Position numbers and translations under genes: made by a program. A stretch of 48,980 nt of DNA from Rhodospirillales bacterium (GTDB lineage Bacteria; Pseudomonadota; Alphaproteobacteria; Rhodospirillales; UBA2165), in NCBI GenBank assembly GCA_022822205.1, contig JAJECC010000103.1, forward strand, positions 1-48,980, read 5' to 3'. The notes under the pieces were generated by a model. The model had not been told where the DNA came from. It did no database searches and saw only the letters and a program-made list of their open reading frames with translations. Position 1 is the stretch's first letter. Every line of letters starts with the position of its first letter. Below, in pieces: positions 1 to 7,025 of this stretch.

Positions 1-856
1 CGAGCCCCGAAACGGCGTTCCGGAACCCTTCGTCGACACCGTCCAGCCGGCGCCGGTGGGCCCGGCCGTAAAGCGGATCGCCGATGATGGGATGGCCCCT
101 GGCGCTCAAGTGAACCCGGATTTGATGGGTGCGCCCGGTCTCCAGCCTGCACTCCACCAGGCTTGCCCAGCGGTTGACCGCCCTCAGCACCCGGTAGCGG
201 GTGATCGCTTCCTTCCCGCCGCGGGCGGCGATGGACATCTTTTTCCGGTTCTTCGGGTTTCGGCCGATATTTCCGGTGATCGTGCCTTCCCTGGGCGACG
301 GCGCCCCCCAGCACACCGCCTGGTACGCGCGCTCCAGGGAATGCTCGGCGAACTGCCGCGCCAGCGAGGCATGGGCGGCATCGTTCTTCGCCGCCACCAG
401 CAATCCCGACGTATCCTTGTCGATCCGATGGACGATCCCCGGCCGGGCGACCCCGCCGATTCCCGACAGCGAGTCGCCGCAATGCGCCAACAGCGCGTTG
501 ACCAGCGTCCGGTCCGGATTGCCCGCCGCCGGATGCACCACCAGGCCCGCCGGCTTATCCACGACGATCAGGTGTTCGTCTTCGAAGACGACGGCGAGCG
601 GGATCTGCTGGGCGATGGGCTCGGCGGGCGCCGCTTCGGGGATACGCACCTCGAAGGTCTCGCCCGGTTTGACCCGCCGGGAGGGCTCGGATACCCTCGC
701 GCCCGCCTGGCTGACCGATCCGCCGGTGATGAGGGCCTTGACGCGGCTGCGCGATATGTCGGGCAGAGCGTCCGCCAACATCCGGTCCAAACGGGTCCCC
801 GCGCCGCTCTCATCGACGGTTACATGTCGGATATCTTGCCGGCCGGCGGGGGTCAT
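1..856 (-). CDS. rluD: RluA-family 23S rRNA pseudouridine synthase, RluD-like (3' end cut by window edge)
   Basis: Converts specific uridines in 23S rRNA to pseudouridine. About 285 codons are visible and the reading frame is still open at base 1, so the C-terminus is missing. Seen: an S4-like RNA-binding segment at about residues 20-75, then the catalytic domain with the motif HRIDKDTSG (catalytic Asp at about 146), the nearby VDKPAGLVVHP, and the later TGRTHQIRVHL and GDPLYG motifs typical of RluA, RluC and RluD. The ATG at 856 is the only plausible start, because a TGA lies eight codons upstream in frame. It is divergent from the small membrane protein at 880, with only 23 bp between the two start codons. 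RluD is preferred over RluC because of the S4 domain and motif spacing, but that is a family-level judgement. Confidence 0.93.
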   Translation of the reverse strand, partial: MTPAGRQDIRHVTVDESGAGTRLDRMLADALPDISRSRVKALITGGSVSQAGARVSEPSRRVKPGETFEVRIPEAAPAEPIAQQIPLAVVFEDEHLIVVDKPAGLVVHPAAGNPDRTLVNALLAHCGDSLSGIGGVARPGIVHRIDKDTSGLLVAAKNDAAHASLARQFAEHSLERAYQAVCWGAPSPREGTITGNIGRNPKNRKKMSIAARGGKEAITRYRVLRAVNRWASLVECRLETGRTHQIRVHLSARGHPIIGDPLYGRAHRRRLDGVDEGFRNAVSGL

Positions 857-879
857 CCTCTGGAAAATGACGTAGTTTC

Positions 880-1197
880 ATGGGTGTACACAAGGGATTA
901 GTCGCATTGGTGGTTGGGATGGCGGTGCTGATCGTCATCGGCCTGGTTGCGGTCGCCTGGGGCCTGGTCTCGAAATCGGGTGACGCCGGCTTCTCCGGGA
1001 TCGTCAACGGCGGCCCCGCGGAAAGCTTCGGCAACGTGGACGTGCCCCTGGCCGACGGCGAAAGCATCCTTTCCGCCCTCCCGTCGGCGGGCCGCGTCGT
1101 GGTGCATATCCAGTCCCGGCGGGGCCCGGAACGGCTGGTGATCCTGGACCCCGTCACCGGCGGGATTACCGGGCAATTCACCTTCAAGGTCCCATAG
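880..1197 (+). CDS. Small single-pass membrane protein, DUF6476-like
   Basis: A 105-residue protein with one strongly hydrophobic segment at about residues 7-28 (LVALVVGMAVLIVIGLVAVA) followed by a soluble tail of about 75 residues. The tail includes a Val-rich strand (RVVVHIQ) and an ILDP turn. This organisation and its position between rluD and a JAMM peptidase recall the alphaproteobacterial DUF6476 family, whose function is unknown; the family name is from memory. The tail is probably periplasmic, judging from its few positive charges, but topology is inferred. The start shares a very short divergent promoter region with rluD, and the downstream peptidase begins 17 bp after the stop, so these two genes are probably cotranscribed. 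Confidence 0.75.
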   Translation: MGVHKGLVALVVGMAVLIVIGLVAVAWGLVSKSGDAGFSGIVNGGPAESFGNVDVPLADGESILSALPSAGRVVVHIQSRRGPERLVILDPVTGGITGQFTFKVP

Positions 1198-1214
1198 CCG
1201 GCGCCTGACGGGAA

Positions 1215-1670
1215 ATGATTTTAGGCGACGAGATCCGATTTTCCGCCGGCCAGATCGATCAGATCGGCGCCGAGGCGGAGGCCGCCTATCCGGAGGAATG
1301 CTGCGGCCTTCTGGTCGGCGCGCTCAACGGGCATGTCTATGAGGTGAGCCGCGTGGTGGCGTCGCCCAACGTCGTCGAGACCCGCGCCCATGACCGGTTC
1401 GAGGTCGATCCGCAGGTCCGCATCGATCTCATGCGCGATCTGCGCCATACCGATGAATCGATCATCGGGCACTATCACTCCCATCCCGATCACGGCGCCC
1501 ATCCCTCGGAGACGGACCTCGCCCAGGCGCATGAACCGGAGCTGGTCTGGGTCATCATTTCGGTCCTGGCCGGGCAGGCCCGTGAATCGGCGGGCCATGT
1601 TCTCGACCCTGAAACCGGCCGTTTCCGGCAGATCGGGCTTCGGGTGGACGGCGCCGTCAGCGGATTTTGA
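1215..1670 (+). CDS. JAMM/MPN (M67 family) metallopeptidase
   Basis: A 151-residue stand-alone JAB1/MPN+ domain. The zinc-binding signature is complete: Glu28 in PEECCGLLVG, then HSHP with His88 and His90, Ser98 and Asp101 (H-x-H-x7-S-x2-D). Family members cleave isopeptide or peptide bonds next to ubiquitin-like or sulfur-carrier proteins, or process C-termini in thiocarboxylate pathways. No ThiS/MoaD-like partner is visible nearby, so the substrate is unknown. It follows the small membrane protein closely. The ATG start gives the usual short N-terminus ahead of the first strand. Confidence 0.9.
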   Translation: MILGDEIRFSAGQIDQIGAEAEAAYPEECCGLLVGALNGHVYEVSRVVASPNVVETRAHDRFEVDPQVRIDLMRDLRHTDESIIGHYHSHPDHGAHPSETDLAQAHEPELVWVIISVLAGQARESAGHVLDPETGRFRQIGLRVDGAVSGF

Positions 1671-1750
1671 TCGCCGGAGTCACCTGATGCCGCTTGATCC
1701 CACTTGATCCCGGGGGGCCAAATGGGTTAAGACGAGCGCCCTTTTGCGCC

Positions 1751-1826
1751 GTCCCCATCGTCTAGCGGCCTAGGACATCGGCCTCTCACGCCGAAAACGG
1801 GGGTTCGAGTCCCCCTGGGGACGCCA
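1751..1826 (+). tRNA. tRNA-Glu (CTC anticodon)
   Basis: A complete 76-nt cloverleaf. The acceptor stem GTCCCCA pairs with TGGGGAC at 1816-1822. The anticodon stem TCGGC/GCCGA encloses the loop CTCTCAC, which gives anticodon CTC. The T arm contains GGTTCGAGTCC. The 3' CCA is encoded (1824-1826). A run of six T follows directly and may help termination. The 3' end of this tRNA is repeated at 3154, which marks it as an integration site. Confidence 0.96.
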
Positions 1827-1835
1827 TTTTTTCCC
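1812..1835 (+). repeat. Left direct repeat of tRNA-Glu island (att-like)
   Basis: A 24-bp segment covering the 3' part of tRNA-Glu plus the following T run. It recurs at 3154-3177 with a single C-to-T difference. Such duplicated tRNA ends are the footprint of tyrosine-recombinase integration. No integrase remains inside. Confidence 0.75.
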
Positions 1836-1889
1836 ACACTCAGTCACTGATCGCCGCCACTTTTCGGCCGACGCGCCGAAGCGGCGGGT

Positions 1890-2117
1890 CTACCGGTTCT
1901 TCCCGAGCCGCGCCGAAACGCCGGCGAGGGCGTCGAGGCCGTTGCGCAGGCAGGCGCCGGTCTTGCGGGCCGGCACCACGCCGTCGAGCATCAGCGCCTT
2001 GTAGCGGTTGGCGAGCGGGCGGTAGCCCTCGCCCCACTCCAGACCGTCCGCCTGCATCTCCTTCACGACCTCAAAGGCCATTGGCAAACCCTCAATCGTC
2101 GCAGTTCGCCGTGGCAT
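1890..2117 (-). pseudogene. Internally deleted IS256-type transposase remnant
   Basis: A 75-codon frame. Its first part (AFEVVKEMQADGLEWGEGYRPLA) resembles the N-terminus of a group of IS256-family transposases. It jumps directly to NRYKALMLDGVVPARKTGA, which in intact members as I remember them lies well over 100 residues later at the first catalytic aspartate region (YKALMLDGV). The catalytic core is therefore missing. The last residues, DALAGVSARLGK, match neither part but closely resemble the C-terminus of the TPR protein at 3166 (DALARVSARLGK), so the frame looks chimeric. No clear terminal inverted repeats were found. It is non-functional as a transposase. Confidence 0.68.
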
Positions 2118-2412
2118 CGGGGTGCTCCTTCTCGTGGCTGTTTCATCATCACCACAGGGAGTACCCCCTTCTCGCCTGACACAAAAATCCTTACGTCACC
2201 TGCCGAGACCCATAGGTTGACGGTCGATGAACTGGCGGTGCATGATCACAGCGAGGAGGGTGGCCGCACCAGCAACATCGGTTTCGCGGGACACCCAAGC
2301 TACTTGTTGCGTTCCCGCATGCAGCGAACTGGGACGACCGGCGGCGCTCAGCCCCACAACAAGATGCAGCCGTCCGCAGTGGTGAATAAAATCATCAAGA
2401 CATAAGAAAGTA

Positions 2413-3114
2413 ATGATGCGTTTCTTTCGACGTCAAAGAAATACGTTTCCACGCACTGACTCGGCGTCGGATAAGCTGGCACAACTTCTTAAGATCCACG
2501 AGATCACGCTAATTATCGATGTAGGCGCGAACGAAGGTCAGTACGGTGATCAACTGCGCCGTCATGGATATGCGGGCCGGATCATCTCTTTCGAACCGGG
2601 AACAGATGCCCACGAAGTGCTGACCAATCGGGCGCGTCCCGATCCTCACTGGGATGTCGCCCCGAGAATGGCGCTGGGATCTGCAGACGGTTTGGCACGT
2701 CTGCAAACCAGCAACCGCTCGGACATGAACTCGCTGCTGACGGCGACTGAGGATGCCCAAGCCGCCTTTCCGAAGCTGAAAACGGCCGGCGATGAGACGG
2801 TCAACGTGGTTCGGCTTGATACCGTCATCGATGCCCTCGTCGCGCCTACGGAGACCGATAGAATATTTCTGAAGATCGACACGCAGGGATACGAATCGCA
2901 CGTTCTCAGGGGTGCCGAAAACGTCATGAAAGGGATTGCCGGACTACAGGTTGAGTTATCGTTTCTCCCCCTCTACCATGGAGAGTGTGACTATATAGAA
3001 CTACTGAAAGAAATTCATACGATGGGTTTCGAGCCGCACCTTTTTGTGAACGGATTCTTTAGTCGTGCATTGGCTCGCCAGCTTCAATTCGACGGAATTT
3101 TCTTTCGAACTTGA
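2413..3114 (+). CDS. FkbM family SAM-dependent methyltransferase
   Basis: A 233-residue Rossmann-fold methyltransferase. Motif I is IIDVGANEGQYG (about residues 33-44), the acidic end of strand 2 is ISFEPG, and the FkbM-type second half contains RLDTVID and LKIDTQGYESHVLRGA. The family O-methylates sugars, polysaccharides or secondary metabolites, often in surface-glycan loci. Here it stands alone inside the tRNA-Glu island, with no glycosyltransferase nearby, so it is cargo. Codons are more AT-rich than in neighbouring genes (many AAA, GAA, ATT and ATA), consistent with transfer. Two adjacent ATG codons (2413 and 2416) are possible starts. The upstream AAGAAAG is a weak ribosome-binding site. 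Confidence 0.9.
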   Translation: MMRFFRRQRNTFPRTDSASDKLAQLLKIHEITLIIDVGANEGQYGDQLRRHGYAGRIISFEPGTDAHEVLTNRARPDPHWDVAPRMALGSADGLARLQTSNRSDMNSLLTATEDAQAAFPKLKTAGDETVNVVRLDTVIDALVAPTETDRIFLKIDTQGYESHVLRGAENVMKGIAGLQVELSFLPLYHGECDYIELLKEIHTMGFEPHLFVNGFFSRALARQLQFDGIFFRT

Positions 3115-3153
3115 GATTCAGCACAAGGCCGCGTCGCTTCAAGTATTCTATTT

Positions 3154-3177
3154 CCCCTGGGGACGCTATTTTTTCCC
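3154..3177 (+). repeat. Right direct repeat of tRNA-Glu island (att-like)
   Basis: Second copy of the 24-bp tRNA-Glu 3' end, with one difference (GCTA in place of GCCA). That difference creates the TAG stop codon (3166-3168, minus strand) of the TPR gene, so the insertion appears to have supplied or changed the end of that gene. Confidence 0.75.
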
Positions 3178-3549
3178 GAGCCGCGCCGAAACGCGGGCGA
3201 GGGCATCGAAGAGGCCGGGATCGCCGGCGCCCGCCGCCAGCGCGCTTTGGAGCACCGCCTCGGCCTCCTCGAAACGCTCCAGCCGGGCCAACACGATCCC
3301 CTTGTCGACCAAGAGGCCGGGATCGACCGGCAGATGGCGCTCGGCATGAGTCAGCACGCCGAGCGCGGCGGCGTAATCGGCCACCGCGGACAGGTACCGG
3401 GCGAGCGTCACCTGATCCTCCACCGCCGCCCGGCTGTTGGGACCGAGAATATTGATCACCGCCGAGAGGTGTTCGATGGCCGATGGGAAATCGCCCCTGT
3501 CATAGGCTTCCCGGGCGGCGCGGCGGACGGCATCCAGATCGTCGCTCAC
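3166..3549 (-). CDS. TPR-repeat protein downstream of clpS
   Basis: A 127-residue, all-helical, Ala-rich protein with TPR-like units at about residues 8-40, 45-75 and 80-120 (for example AAREAYDRGDFPSAIEHL and GIVLARLERFEEAEAVLQSAL). It is probably a small protein-protein interaction adaptor; the partner is unknown. It starts with GTG at 3549, nine bases after the clpS stop, and is probably cotranscribed with clpS. Its stop codon lies inside the right repeat of the tRNA-Glu island, so the native C-terminus may have been altered by the insertion. Confidence 0.75.
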   Translation of the reverse strand: MSDDLDAVRRAAREAYDRGDFPSAIEHLSAVINILGPNSRAAVEDQVTLARYLSAVADYAAALGVLTHAERHLPVDPGLLVDKGIVLARLERFEEAEAVLQSALAAGAGDPGLFDALARVSARLGKK

Positions 3550-3558
3550 GAAACCCGC

Positions 3559-3864
3559 CTACTCTTCCGGTTCGGTGGTGAACATCAAGGGATAGCCGTT
3601 CTCGCGCCCCAGATCGGTGGCCTCGGTGGCCTTGGTCTCCGCCACGTCCTTGGTATAGACGGCGACGACGCAAACATCCCTGGTGTGCGCCGTCATCATC
3701 ACATGCAGCGCCTCCTCCTCGCTCATCCGGAAGACCTGTTTCAAAACCACGACGACGAACTCCCTGGGCGTGTAGTCGTCGTTCAGCAGGATGACCTTGT
3801 AGAGACGCGGGCGCTGCGTCTTCTTCTTTGTTTCGGTCTTAGGCTTGAGGTCGGTGTCGGCCAT
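3559..3864 (-). CDS. clpS: ATP-dependent Clp protease adaptor ClpS
   Basis: A 101-residue adaptor that binds N-end-rule degron substrates and delivers them to ClpAP. It has a flexible Lys-rich N-terminal tail (about 1-20), then the core YKVILLNDDYTPREFVV, whose Asn-Asp-Asp forms the N-degron pocket, a conserved His in MMTAHTRD, and the strand VAVYTKDVAETKA used to contact ClpA. Length is normal for the family. clpA, often adjacent in this group, is absent; a TPR protein follows instead. No clear promoter was recognised in the 118 bp between clpS and the BKACE gene, which ends at 3983. Confidence 0.96.
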   Translation of the reverse strand: MADTDLKPKTETKKKTQRPRLYKVILLNDDYTPREFVVVVLKQVFRMSEEEALHVMMTAHTRDVCVVAVYTKDVAETKATEATDLGRENGYPLMFTTEPEE

Positions 3865-3982
3865 CGGATCGCCCCAGCGACAGTCTCCGCTTCACCCGAT
3901 GGCCATGTTCGCATGAAGTCGCCTTTTGGTTCAAATCGGGGCCGCGGCTTCGAGGCCCGGTCCCCGGGGCGGGAGTTAGCCC

Positions 3983-4912
3983 CTAGAACTTCACCTGGTC
4001 GCCGCCCTTGAGCTTGAGGCGCTCGCGGGCTTCGGTCGGCGTCGCCACGTCGAGGGACAAATCCTCGACGATGCGGCGGATCTTGGCCACCTGATCGGCG
4101 TTGGATTCCGCGAGCGCGCCCTTGCCGATATAGAGCGAGTCCTCCAGGCCCACCCGGACGTTGCCGCCCAGGATGGCGCCGGTGGTGACGAAGCTCATCT
4201 GGTGGCGGCCGGCGGCCAGGATCGACCATTCGTAGTTTTCCTCGCCGAACAGCTTGTTGGCGATGCGGCGCATGTGAACCAGATTCTCGATGTCGGCGCC
4301 GATGCCGCCCAGGATGCCGAAGATGGTCTGGACGAACACCGGCGGCTCGATCAGGCCCCGGTCGATGAAGTGGGCGAGATTGTAGAGATGCCCCATGTCG
4401 TAGCATTCGAACTCGAAGCGCACGCCATGGCCCTCGCCGAGCTCCTTCAGCACCCATTCGATGTCCTTGAAGGTGTTGCGGAAGATGAAGTCCCGGGTCA
4501 TCTCCAGGTACTTGGGCTCCCACTCGTGCTTCCAGTCGTAGGGCTTGTCGAGAATGGGGAACAGGCCGAAGTTCATGGAGCCCATGTTGAGGGACGTCAT
4601 CTCGGGGCTCGCCCGCAGCGCGCCCGCGCACCTCTCCTCCAGGGTCATGCCGTGGCCGCCGCCGGTGGTGATGTTCACCACCGCATCGGTGGATTGCTTG
4701 ATCCGGGGCAGAAACTCCATGAACACGTCCGGGTCCGGGGTCGGCGAGCCGTCCGGATTCCGCGCATGCAGGTGGAGGATGGAAGCCCCGGCCTCCGCCG
4801 CGCCGATGGCCTGCTCGGCGATCTCGTTGGGCGAGATCGGCAGGTGGTCCGACATGGTCGGCGTGTGGATGGAGCCGGTGACGGCGCAGGTGATGATGAC
4901 GCTGTTGGCCAT
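3983..4912 (-). CDS. Beta-keto acid cleavage enzyme (BKACE, DUF849 family)
   Basis: A 309-residue TIM-barrel enzyme of the Kce family. Members condense a beta-keto acid with acetyl-CoA and split it into acetoacetate and a new acyl-CoA, using a zinc ion. Seen: the HLHAR motif with His47 and His49 as zinc ligands, NITTGGGHGMTLEER, and VRVGLEDSLYIGKG near the C-terminus, which supplies the third (Glu) ligand. Length is typical. The gene is 21 bp downstream of a cyclase-family hydrolase on the same strand, and a second cyclase precedes that. A ring-opening hydrolase feeding a beta-keto acid to this enzyme is a reasonable but unproven pathway. The actual substrate cannot be read from the sequence. 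Confidence 0.93.
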   Translation of the reverse strand: MANSVIITCAVTGSIHTPTMSDHLPISPNEIAEQAIGAAEAGASILHLHARNPDGSPTPDPDVFMEFLPRIKQSTDAVVNITTGGGHGMTLEERCAGALRASPEMTSLNMGSMNFGLFPILDKPYDWKHEWEPKYLEMTRDFIFRNTFKDIEWVLKELGEGHGVRFEFECYDMGHLYNLAHFIDRGLIEPPVFVQTIFGILGGIGADIENLVHMRRIANKLFGEENYEWSILAAGRHQMSFVTTGAILGGNVRVGLEDSLYIGKGALAESNADQVAKIRRIVEDLSLDVATPTEARERLKLKGGDQVKF

Positions 4913-4933
4913 GTCCTTTTCCCCTAGGGTCGG

Positions 4934-5710
4934 TTAGTCGTCGAAGATGGCGACGGCGCGGGTCCAGCCCGCCGAGGCGCCGCGGATTTTCACCGGAAAA
5001 CAGGCGATCCGGAAGCCGTCCCCCGGCAGTTTTTCGAGATTGTGGAGTTTCTCCAGGTGGCAGTATCCGATCTCCCGGCCCGCCTTGTGGCCCTCCCAGA
5101 TCAAATCGGCATTGCCGGTCTCGGCATACTTGTCCTTGGTGTGCACGAACGGCGCGTCCCAGCTCCAGGCATCGGTGCCGGTCACCCGGACGCCGCGCTC
5201 CAGCAGATACAGGGTCGCCTCGCGGCCCATGCCGCAGCCGGACGCCACATAGTGATCGGTGCCGTAGGCGTCGCCGGCGGCCGTGTTGATGACCACGATC
5301 TCCATCGGCCGGAGCTCGTGCCCGATCCGCCCGAGTTCGGCCTCCACATCCTCCGGCTGCACCACATCGCCCGCTTCGAAGGCGCGGAAATCGAGCTTCA
5401 CGCCGGGATTGAAGCACCAGTCCAGCGGCACCTCGTCGATGGTGATCGCCCGGTCGCCCCTGTCCATGGTCGAGTGAAAGTGGTAGGGCGCATCCAGGTG
5501 GGTGCCGTTGTGGGTCATCAGCCGGATCCACTCGATCGCCCACCCCTCGCCGTCCGGAAGGTCCTCTTCCTTGAGGCCGGGGAAGAACGCGGTGACGTCG
5601 GACGCCGTGTCCTTATGGGTCAAATACTCGATCCTGGGCTCATAGCCCGGCGGGTCCGAGACCACGTCGTTCTCGAGATGCATGGAGATGTCGACAAATT
5701 GTCGGCCCAT
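4934..5710 (-). CDS. Cyclase-family metal-dependent hydrolase (kynurenine formamidase-like)
   Basis: A 258-residue protein of the cyclase/KynB superfamily, which hydrolyses amides, lactones or related bonds using bound metal. The hallmark [12 protein letters not shown] is present at about residues 67-78 and supplies the metal-binding His and Asp. Later [11 protein letters not shown] and a His-containing segment complete the site. The start at 5710 gives the standard N-terminus [17 protein letters not shown]. It lies in an apparent three-gene minus-strand operon with a second, more distant cyclase upstream and a BKACE downstream. Kynurenine formamidase itself is unlikely, since no other tryptophan-catabolism gene is present. 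Confidence 0.88.
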   Translation of the reverse strand: MGRQFVDISMHLENDVVSDPPGYEPRIEYLTHKDTASDVTAFFPGLKEEDLPDGEGWAIEWIRLMTHNGTHLDAPYHFHSTMDRGDRAITIDEVPLDWCFNPGVKLDFRAFEAGDVVQPEDVEAELGRIGHELRPMEIVVINTAAGDAYGTDHYVASGCGMGREATLYLLERGVRVTGTDAWSWDAPFVHTKDKYAETGNADLIWEGHKAGREIGYCHLEKLHNLEKLPGDGFRIACFPVKIRGASAGWTRAVAIFDD

Positions 5711-5749
5711 GGCCGGATCCTCCGCCTAACCTTTCGCCTGCCCGGTCGT

Positions 5750-5788
5750 CTATTTGATCGCCCTATTTGATCGCCTTATTTGATTGCT
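5750..5788. repeat. Three tandem 13-bp repeats at the end of the second cyclase gene
   Basis: Three head-to-tail copies of CTATTTGATCGCC, two of them perfect and the third degenerate. The third copy contains the TAA stop codon (5776-5778, minus strand) of the cyclase gene. The unit is not a multiple of three, so copy changes would alter the C-terminus only if they occurred within the gene. It probably arose by replication slippage. Confidence 0.7.
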
Positions 5789-6801
5789 TGGGGATTGATC
5801 GGCGAGCCGGTGCCCTTGCTGATCACCAGCGGCGGCGCGCAAAGGAAGAACTCGTAACGGCCGTCCCTGGCGCAATCCTCGACCAATTCCCGCAAATACC
5901 AGATCTCGCCGTGCACGATGCCGATATAGGGGATGGTCACCTGGTGCCAGGGCTGAAAGATGCCGGGCACGGTCTGGTTGGGACGCACTTCGATCCCCCA
6001 GGTGTCCGAGCAGATACCGGCGATCTGCTTTTCGTGGATCCAGTCGACGGTTTCGAAGGCGAGGCCCGGCGCATCGCCGGCGGCGTAGGTGCCCCACTCG
6101 CCCTTATCCAGGCAGTCGGCCATCTGGCCGGTGTTGACGATCACGAAGTCGCCCCGGCGCACCTCGACGCCCTGTTTCCTGGCGGTCGCGTCGAGATCGC
6201 GGATGGTGATGCCGTAGCCGTCGGCGAGGCGCTTCTTGCCCTTGTGGCGGGCAACGTCCAGCAGCACGCCGCGGCCGACCATCTTGTCGGCGAAATGCTC
6301 GATCCCGTTCTTGTGGGCGCCTCGTGAGTCGACCAGCGCGGCGGGGTAGCCGTTCCACATCTTGTCGCCGGTGAACACGTGGGCCAGCGCGTCCCATTGG
6401 CTCGCGGTCTGGGTCGGCAGATTGATGAAATCGTCCGCCCAGCGGATGCCGTAGTCCTTATCCTGACGGCCGGCGACGGCATCGGTGCCGGTGGCGATCA
6501 TGTGGTGCATGGTGTTCCATCGCCCGCCCCAAATGCCCTGTTGCGGCCCGTTTTCGTCGAGCTCCAGACCGAGCCGGAAGACCTTGCCCTCCCGGATCAG
6601 TTGGGCGGCGGCGATGATGTCCTCGGGCTGAATATAGTTGAGCACGCCCAGTTGGTCGTTCTTGCCCCACTTGCCCCAGTTGGAGAGCTGGCGGCCCTTG
6701 CGGTTGATATCCGCCTGGCTCAGCAGCTTTTTCTTCGGGCGGGCGGGTTTCGTTTTACGGGCGGGTTTTTTTGCGGCTTTTTTTGCCGGCGTGCGTGCCA
6801 T
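5776..6801 (-). CDS. Cyclase-family hydrolase with lysine-rich N-terminal tail
   Basis: A 341-residue protein of the larger cyclase subgroup. The core begins at about residue 27 and includes WGKWGKNDQLGVLNYI, the motif SQWDALAHV in place of the classical HxGTHxDxPxH, GRGVLLDVARHKG, VRRGDFVIVNTG and IEVRPNQ. The first 25 residues are a low-complexity basic tail rich in AKK, ARK and PKK, resembling histone H1 or HU-type tails; this is not part of the family fold. The core suggests a metal-dependent hydrolase of unknown substrate. It is the first gene of the operon that continues into the smaller cyclase and BKACE, and it is divergent from the amidase at 7026 across 224 bp. No clear promoter was recognised there, apart from a short direct repeat of GGCCCGTGA near 6850-6870. 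Confidence 0.85.
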   Translation of the reverse strand: MARTPAKKAAKKPARKTKPARPKKKLLSQADINRKGRQLSNWGKWGKNDQLGVLNYIQPEDIIAAAQLIREGKVFRLGLELDENGPQQGIWGGRWNTMHHMIATGTDAVAGRQDKDYGIRWADDFINLPTQTASQWDALAHVFTGDKMWNGYPAALVDSRGAHKNGIEHFADKMVGRGVLLDVARHKGKKRLADGYGITIRDLDATARKQGVEVRRGDFVIVNTGQMADCLDKGEWGTYAAGDAPGLAFETVDWIHEKQIAGICSDTWGIEVRPNQTVPGIFQPWHQVTIPYIGIVHGEIWYLRELVEDCARDGRYEFFLCAPPLVISKGTGSPINPQAIK

Positions 6802-7025
6802 CGGGGCCTCCCTGATTTCATGGCGTTCGTTGGGCCGGGGTCGAAATGGCCCGTGACTTGGCCCGTGATTTTAGAGGCGCAATGACAGAAGTCCATTGAT
6901 GATTGCGCGCCCGGCAACGCGGAATTGAGCACAATTTAATGCGCCTGACAGCGCTCGACCGGGCGGCTATAACAGCCCCTGACGATCAATCGTAATTCCC
7001 GCCCCGCACCAGGACTTTCCGACCC

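Larger units (their letters stand above)
1836..3153. mobile_element. Small genomic island remnant inserted at tRNA-Glu
   Basis: About 1.3 kb enclosed by the 24-bp direct repeats. It contains a decayed IS256-type transposase at its left end, about 300 bp with no convincing gene (2118-2412), and an FkbM methyltransferase at its right end. The right half is visibly more AT-rich than the flanking genes. There is no integrase, so this is a reduced, probably immobile remnant, or an element moved in trans. The boundaries rest on the repeats; the mechanism is inferred. Confidence 0.65.

Noticed and set aside
2217..2405. A 62-codon plus-strand frame inside the tRNA island
   Set aside because: No ribosome-binding site and no recognisable fold; it is probably non-coding debris within the island.
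3783..5543. A 586-codon minus-strand frame overlapping ClpS, BKACE and the cyclase
   Set aside because: It lies in another frame of the same strand as three recognisable proteins and shows no domain.
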